A DNA stretch of 64,000 nt from VXOZ01 sp965220045 (lineage in GTDB: Bacteria; Chloroflexota; UBA11872; VXOZ01). The translations under genes were made by a program, and so were the position numbers. The stretch lies in NCBI GenBank assembly GCA_965220045.1, contig OZ244803.1:62001-126000 (forward strand), in the 5' to 3' direction. The notes under the pieces are model-generated. The model was not told the origin of the DNA and made no database searches. It worked only from the letters and a program-made list of their open reading frames with translations. Positions 61,363-64,000 of the stretch are shown here, one piece after another. Every line of letters begins with the position of its first letter. Position 1 is the stretch's first letter.

Positions 61363-62247
61363 ATGGATCCCACGTTCACTCTTGTGCGCAGTCTTCTGAA
61401 GCAACTCCTTACCACGGTACGGAATATGGGCACAGGCTTTCTCATCGTAGTCGTTGTCTTGGCCGGGCTCGTTGTGCTGGCGCGGGTGATGCGGCTGGAA
61501 GACGTCTTCATCTACTTTCCCGATCACGAGACCTACATGACGCCGGCAGACCTCGGCCTCGCCTATGAAGAGGTCCGGTTTGGGGAAGAAGGGCGGTTGC
61601 ACGGCTGGTACGTCCCCGGCCGCACTGATGTGACCATCCTCTGGTTTCACGGCAACGCGAGCAACCTATCGCATCCCGGGCGGGTGGAGTTCATCAAACT
61701 CATGCACGAGCGGTTGGGCGTGGGCTTCTTCATCTTCGACTACCGGGGGTACGGGCAGAGTTCCGGCAAGCCTTCTGAGGAAGGCCTGTACCAGGATGCG
61801 CGTGACGCGCTGGCGTACTTACACGGCCGTGAAGACGTAAACCCCGAACGCATCGTCTACTACGGCAGGTCGCTGGGCGGCGCGGTGGCGTCGCATCTCG
61901 CAACAGAAGCAGCGCCCTACCGGCTGATCTTGGAGTCTTCCTTTACCTCCACGCCGGACATGGCGCGGGTGCAATTCCCGTTCCTGCCGCTGGGCCCCCT
62001 GCTTTACACGCGCTATAGCAGCCGCGACCACCTGGCCGCCACCCATGCTCCGGTACTCATCATCCACGGCAACCGCGACAGAACCGTGCCAGTGCGTCAC
62101 GCCGACGACTTGCACGCCGCCGCCAACGAGCCCAAGCAGCTCTATATCGTCCGCGGCGCGGACCACAACGACGTGCATTACGCGGGAGGCGAACCCTACT
62201 TGGAAGTGTTTGCGGAGTTTCTCGACCTGCCGCTGGCGCCGGCGTGA
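61363..62247 (+). CDS. membrane-anchored alpha/beta hydrolase
   Basis: The 294-residue protein has one N-terminal membrane helix (24-41: GTGFLIVVVVLAGLVVLA), then an alpha/beta hydrolase domain with the catalytic triad Ser170 in YYGRSLGGAVA, Asp239 in IIHGNRDRTVP, and His268 in GADHNDV. WFHGNASNLSHPG (94-106) supplies the oxyanion hole. It resembles the Bem46/YfhR-type family, which are putative lipases or peptidases with the active domain outside the membrane helix. The -10-like TACTAT lies only 4 bases before ATG 61363, so the message may be leaderless or nearly so. Confidence 0.88.
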   Translation: MDPTFTLVRSLLKQLLTTVRNMGTGFLIVVVVLAGLVVLARVMRLEDVFIYFPDHETYMTPADLGLAYEEVRFGEEGRLHGWYVPGRTDVTILWFHGNASNLSHPGRVEFIKLMHERLGVGFFIFDYRGYGQSSGKPSEEGLYQDARDALAYLHGREDVNPERIVYYGRSLGGAVASHLATEAAPYRLILESSFTSTPDMARVQFPFLPLGPLLYTRYSSRDHLAATHAPVLIIHGNRDRTVPVRHADDLHAAANEPKQLYIVRGADHNDVHYAGGEPYLEVFAEFLDLPLAPA

Positions 62248-62338
62248 GTGGGAAGCGGCGAACGGCTGCCTATTATTCCCCACACAACGAATAGGGCAAC
62301 GAAGTCTCGGCGGCATTGTGACAGTAGAATTAATGGGT

Positions 62339-62366
62339 GTAGGGGCACGATATATCGTGCCCCTAC
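62339..62366. repeat. 28-bp palindrome, REP family P
   Basis: This is an exact palindrome with half-site GTAGGGGCACGATA, the same core as at 8267-8300 and 63183-63212. It lies downstream of the hydrolase gene. The nearby copy at 63183 lies just before the ATP-pyrophosphatase gene, so two copies bracket that gene. Confidence 0.85.
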
Positions 62367-62439
62367 GTTGTTGGCAAGGCGATTCTTACTGCGAATTCTT
62401 GGGGCGCTCTGACTATACGTCCCTTACCGGACGTATACC

Positions 62440-63168
62440 CTACTCTTCCAGCAATTCCATGTCCGCGTACCAGGCGGTCACCGTGCCGCCGGTGCCGTCG
62501 TGGTTGCGGCTCACCGGCCTACCGACGATTGCGCCGGGCCTTGCGGCAATGGGCCGGCTGAACATGGGCCCGGCCACGACGCAGGTGTGAAATTCGCCGT
62601 TCTCGCCGAGCGGGTCCGTGCCTTCCGGCAGATCGTCAAGGAACGATTGATCGAACCAACGGCCGGCAAAGCTGCGGTCGAGCTTGGACGTCGGGCTGAC
62701 CGCCGTGACAATGGCCTTGAGGCCTGAACCCAGCATGGTCTGCGCCAGCTTTGCTGTCGGCATGCCCCAGACCGGAAAGATGGCCTCGAACCCTGTGCCC
62801 GCGAGTTTGGCCTCACGGTAGGCGCGAATGTCCTCCAGAAAGAGGTCGCCAAAGGCAAAGGTGCCAGCGGTCAGGTGGGGCGGTAAGCCCCGCACCATGT
62901 CGAGAAAAGCGGCCATCGCCGCTTCGTATTCTTGGTTGGAGCAGGGATAGGGGATGGGAATCTCATAGAGCGGTAGCCCCAGCCGCTCGGCCTGCACGCG
63001 CAGTACCGGCACCGGCGTCGCCTGTATCGCCACGCGGTCGAAGTGCGGTGTCACGGTGGTGAAGATGCCCCGCACGTCGTACCGCTGCGGCTGTTGGCGC
63101 AGCACATGCAACGTCCAGGCGGAGTCTTTCCCCGAAGACCAGGAAACGAGCGCAGGTTTCGATGCCAT
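62440..63168 (-). CDS. ATP-pyrophosphatase (diphthine-ammonia ligase-type) domain protein
   Basis: The 242-residue protein has the PP-loop motif SWSSGKDSAW (9-18) and the family tail PLGENGEFHTCVV (about 186-198), the hallmark of the Dph6/DUF71 adenine-nucleotide alpha-hydrolase family. FAFGDLFLEDIRAYRE and VSPTSKLDRSFAGRWFDQSFL are further family strings. In eukaryotes and archaea the family amidates diphthine. Bacterial members have other, mostly unknown roles, so I give no symbol. No ribosome site is clear before ATG 63168, which follows a REP palindrome by 15 bases. Confidence 0.88.
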   Translation of the reverse strand: MASKPALVSWSSGKDSAWTLHVLRQQPQRYDVRGIFTTVTPHFDRVAIQATPVPVLRVQAERLGLPLYEIPIPYPCSNQEYEAAMAAFLDMVRGLPPHLTAGTFAFGDLFLEDIRAYREAKLAGTGFEAIFPVWGMPTAKLAQTMLGSGLKAIVTAVSPTSKLDRSFAGRWFDQSFLDDLPEGTDPLGENGEFHTCVVAGPMFSRPIAARPGAIVGRPVSRNHDGTGGTVTAWYADMELLEE

Positions 63169-63182
63169 AGTAGATTCACAAA

Positions 63183-63212
63183 CGTAGGGGCACGATATAT
63201 CGTGCCCCTACG
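63183..63212. repeat. 30-bp palindrome, REP family P
   Basis: This is an exact palindrome with half-site CGTAGGGGCACGATA, the third copy of family P. It lies 15 bases upstream of the ATP-pyrophosphatase start, in the space where its promoter should be. Confidence 0.85.
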
Positions 63213-63259
63213 ATTCTAATTGCCTGGCCACACAGGATTGACACAGTACTTCAAGAACA

Positions 63260-64000
63260 CTACTCAGGTGCTCCCAAGAGATAGCCTACTGTGAGGCCCT
63301 TCTGCCTTACCCAATCTTTCACTGTCTTATCATTATCCATTTGAATTTGATCAACATCACTATTAGCTGGCGCGCTCCAGATCTTCCAGTCAACAAGCCT
63401 AGTCACAATATGCTCAATGCTTGCAAACTCGTCTTGAGTAAATTCACCGTATAGCGGCTTGGCTCTAACATCGACGTCGAAGATCTCAAGCCTTGCGAGG
63501 ATCGCGTCCCTAAGAATCTCTGCCCACGCCTTCATGAACCTTGCACGAATTAGCCGTTCTAGTTTGTGCTGAAGTTCATCATGCGAAGTCGCTTTTGGAT
63601 TCCATCGCTGAAGTGCCAATTCATCTAGTAAATTCATCAACCAGACCATGTTCCGCAATTCAGCACTTCGCTTATATGCATCCGTTGTCATATTGTCTTC
63701 TGTAGGCACACGGTAGAGAAGAGATGCGAATAGAGACTTCTCCAACGAATTGATGCTGATAGGCTTTTCATCGGTTGGTCGATTGACTGTTGATACAAGC
63801 CGGGCGAAGCGATTGCTACCATCTTCAAGTACGGAGTTGTATAGGAAGCTTCTGAAGCGTTTGGACACTTCTCCCTTAGTTAGATTGTCCTTAATGCGAA
63901 GATGGTCAAAGAAACCCGCCTCACTCTTGACTTGGTCGTCATCTTGGTTCTTGTAGGACTCAAAGTCTGCACCAAACTGAGCTCCTAGCTTCATAACCAT
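63260..64000 (-). CDS. hypothetical protein, possibly partial at the window edge
   Basis: At least 246 residues are visible and the frame reaches the last base of the window, so the true start may lie outside. I do not recognise the protein. It is mostly helical and charged, with INSLEKSLFASLLYRV, ELRNMVWLMNLLDELALQRW and KLERLIRARFMKAWAEILRDAI. It ends DWVRQKGLTVGYLLGAPE. Base use is more AT-rich than in the neighbouring metabolic genes, as in the HEPN-like and cassette genes, so it may belong to an accessory region that continues to the right. Confidence 0.6.
   Translation of the reverse strand: MVMKLGAQFGADFESYKNQDDDQVKSEAGFFDHLRIKDNLTKGEVSKRFRSFLYNSVLEDGSNRFARLVSTVNRPTDEKPISINSLEKSLFASLLYRVPTEDNMTTDAYKRSAELRNMVWLMNLLDELALQRWNPKATSHDELQHKLERLIRARFMKAWAEILRDAILARLEIFDVDVRAKPLYGEFTQDEFASIEHIVTRLVDWKIWSAPANSDVDQIQMDNDKTVKDWVRQKGLTVGYLLGAPE

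Overview
The window is GC-rich bacterial chromosome, densely coded on both strands, with no rRNA, tRNA or CRISPR array that I can see. It carries ordinary housekeeping genes (lipA, lipB, pgsA, a rodZ-like gene, lysC, argB, a pyrE-like gene) among many catabolic genes: three Gfo/Idh/MocA oxidoreductases, a mannonate dehydratase-like enzyme, an HpcH/HpaI aldolase, a large glycoside hydrolase, two sugar-isomerase TIM barrels, two amidohydrolases, a creatininase-family enzyme and three MFS carriers. This mix would fit a heterotroph of the Chloroflexota, perhaps a marine or host-associated one. That placement is an inference from gene content; no marker gene here proves it.

Layout. 0-8 kb is a minus-strand sugar-acid block (Gfo/Idh, aldolase, UxuA-like, MFS, glycoside hydrolase), interrupted at 4.17-5.06 kb by a plus-strand cassette of a small charged protein and a membrane protein. 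8-16 kb holds an AlbA/ATPase regulator, a lipoprotein sugar dehydrogenase, an EndoQ-type PHP endonuclease and a DnaQ/GIY-YIG fusion nuclease. 16-20 kb is an Ldh2-type dehydrogenase with a repeat-built N-terminus, a beta-hydroxyacid dehydrogenase, pgsA and rodZ. 20.8-31 kb has a NagB-like protein with an altered catalytic motif, an AAA ATPase/DUF4276 pair, more sugar genes, a NadD-like protein and a second, broken copy of the small-protein/membrane-protein cassette. 31-37 kb has a DUF151 nuclease, lysC, a D-isomer hydroxyacid dehydrogenase, argB and two amidohydrolases. 38-51 kb has tandem MFS genes, lipB, lipA, several methyltransferases, a pyrE-like gene and a C45 peptidase. 52-64 kb has another Gfo/Idh gene, an unknown beta-rich protein, a HAD phosphatase, a HEPN-like protein, a creatininase, an alpha/beta hydrolase and an ATP-pyrophosphatase.

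The intergenic DNA is the most unusual part. It is packed with palindromic REP-like units of at least four families. A roughly 254-bp non-autonomous element (MITE) has inserted into REP units at the pentamer ATTCC/GGAAT. Three 1060-bp copies of an IS481-like element, whose ends match the MITE ends, have in turn inserted into the MITEs at the same pentamer. The result is a three-level nest of REP, MITE and IS. Other points of interest are the duplicated two-gene membrane cassette, the AAA/DUF4276 pair, the RX4H HEPN candidate, the 21-bp repeat that has become the N-terminus of a dehydrogenase, and a putative non-coding transcript near 20.4 kb.
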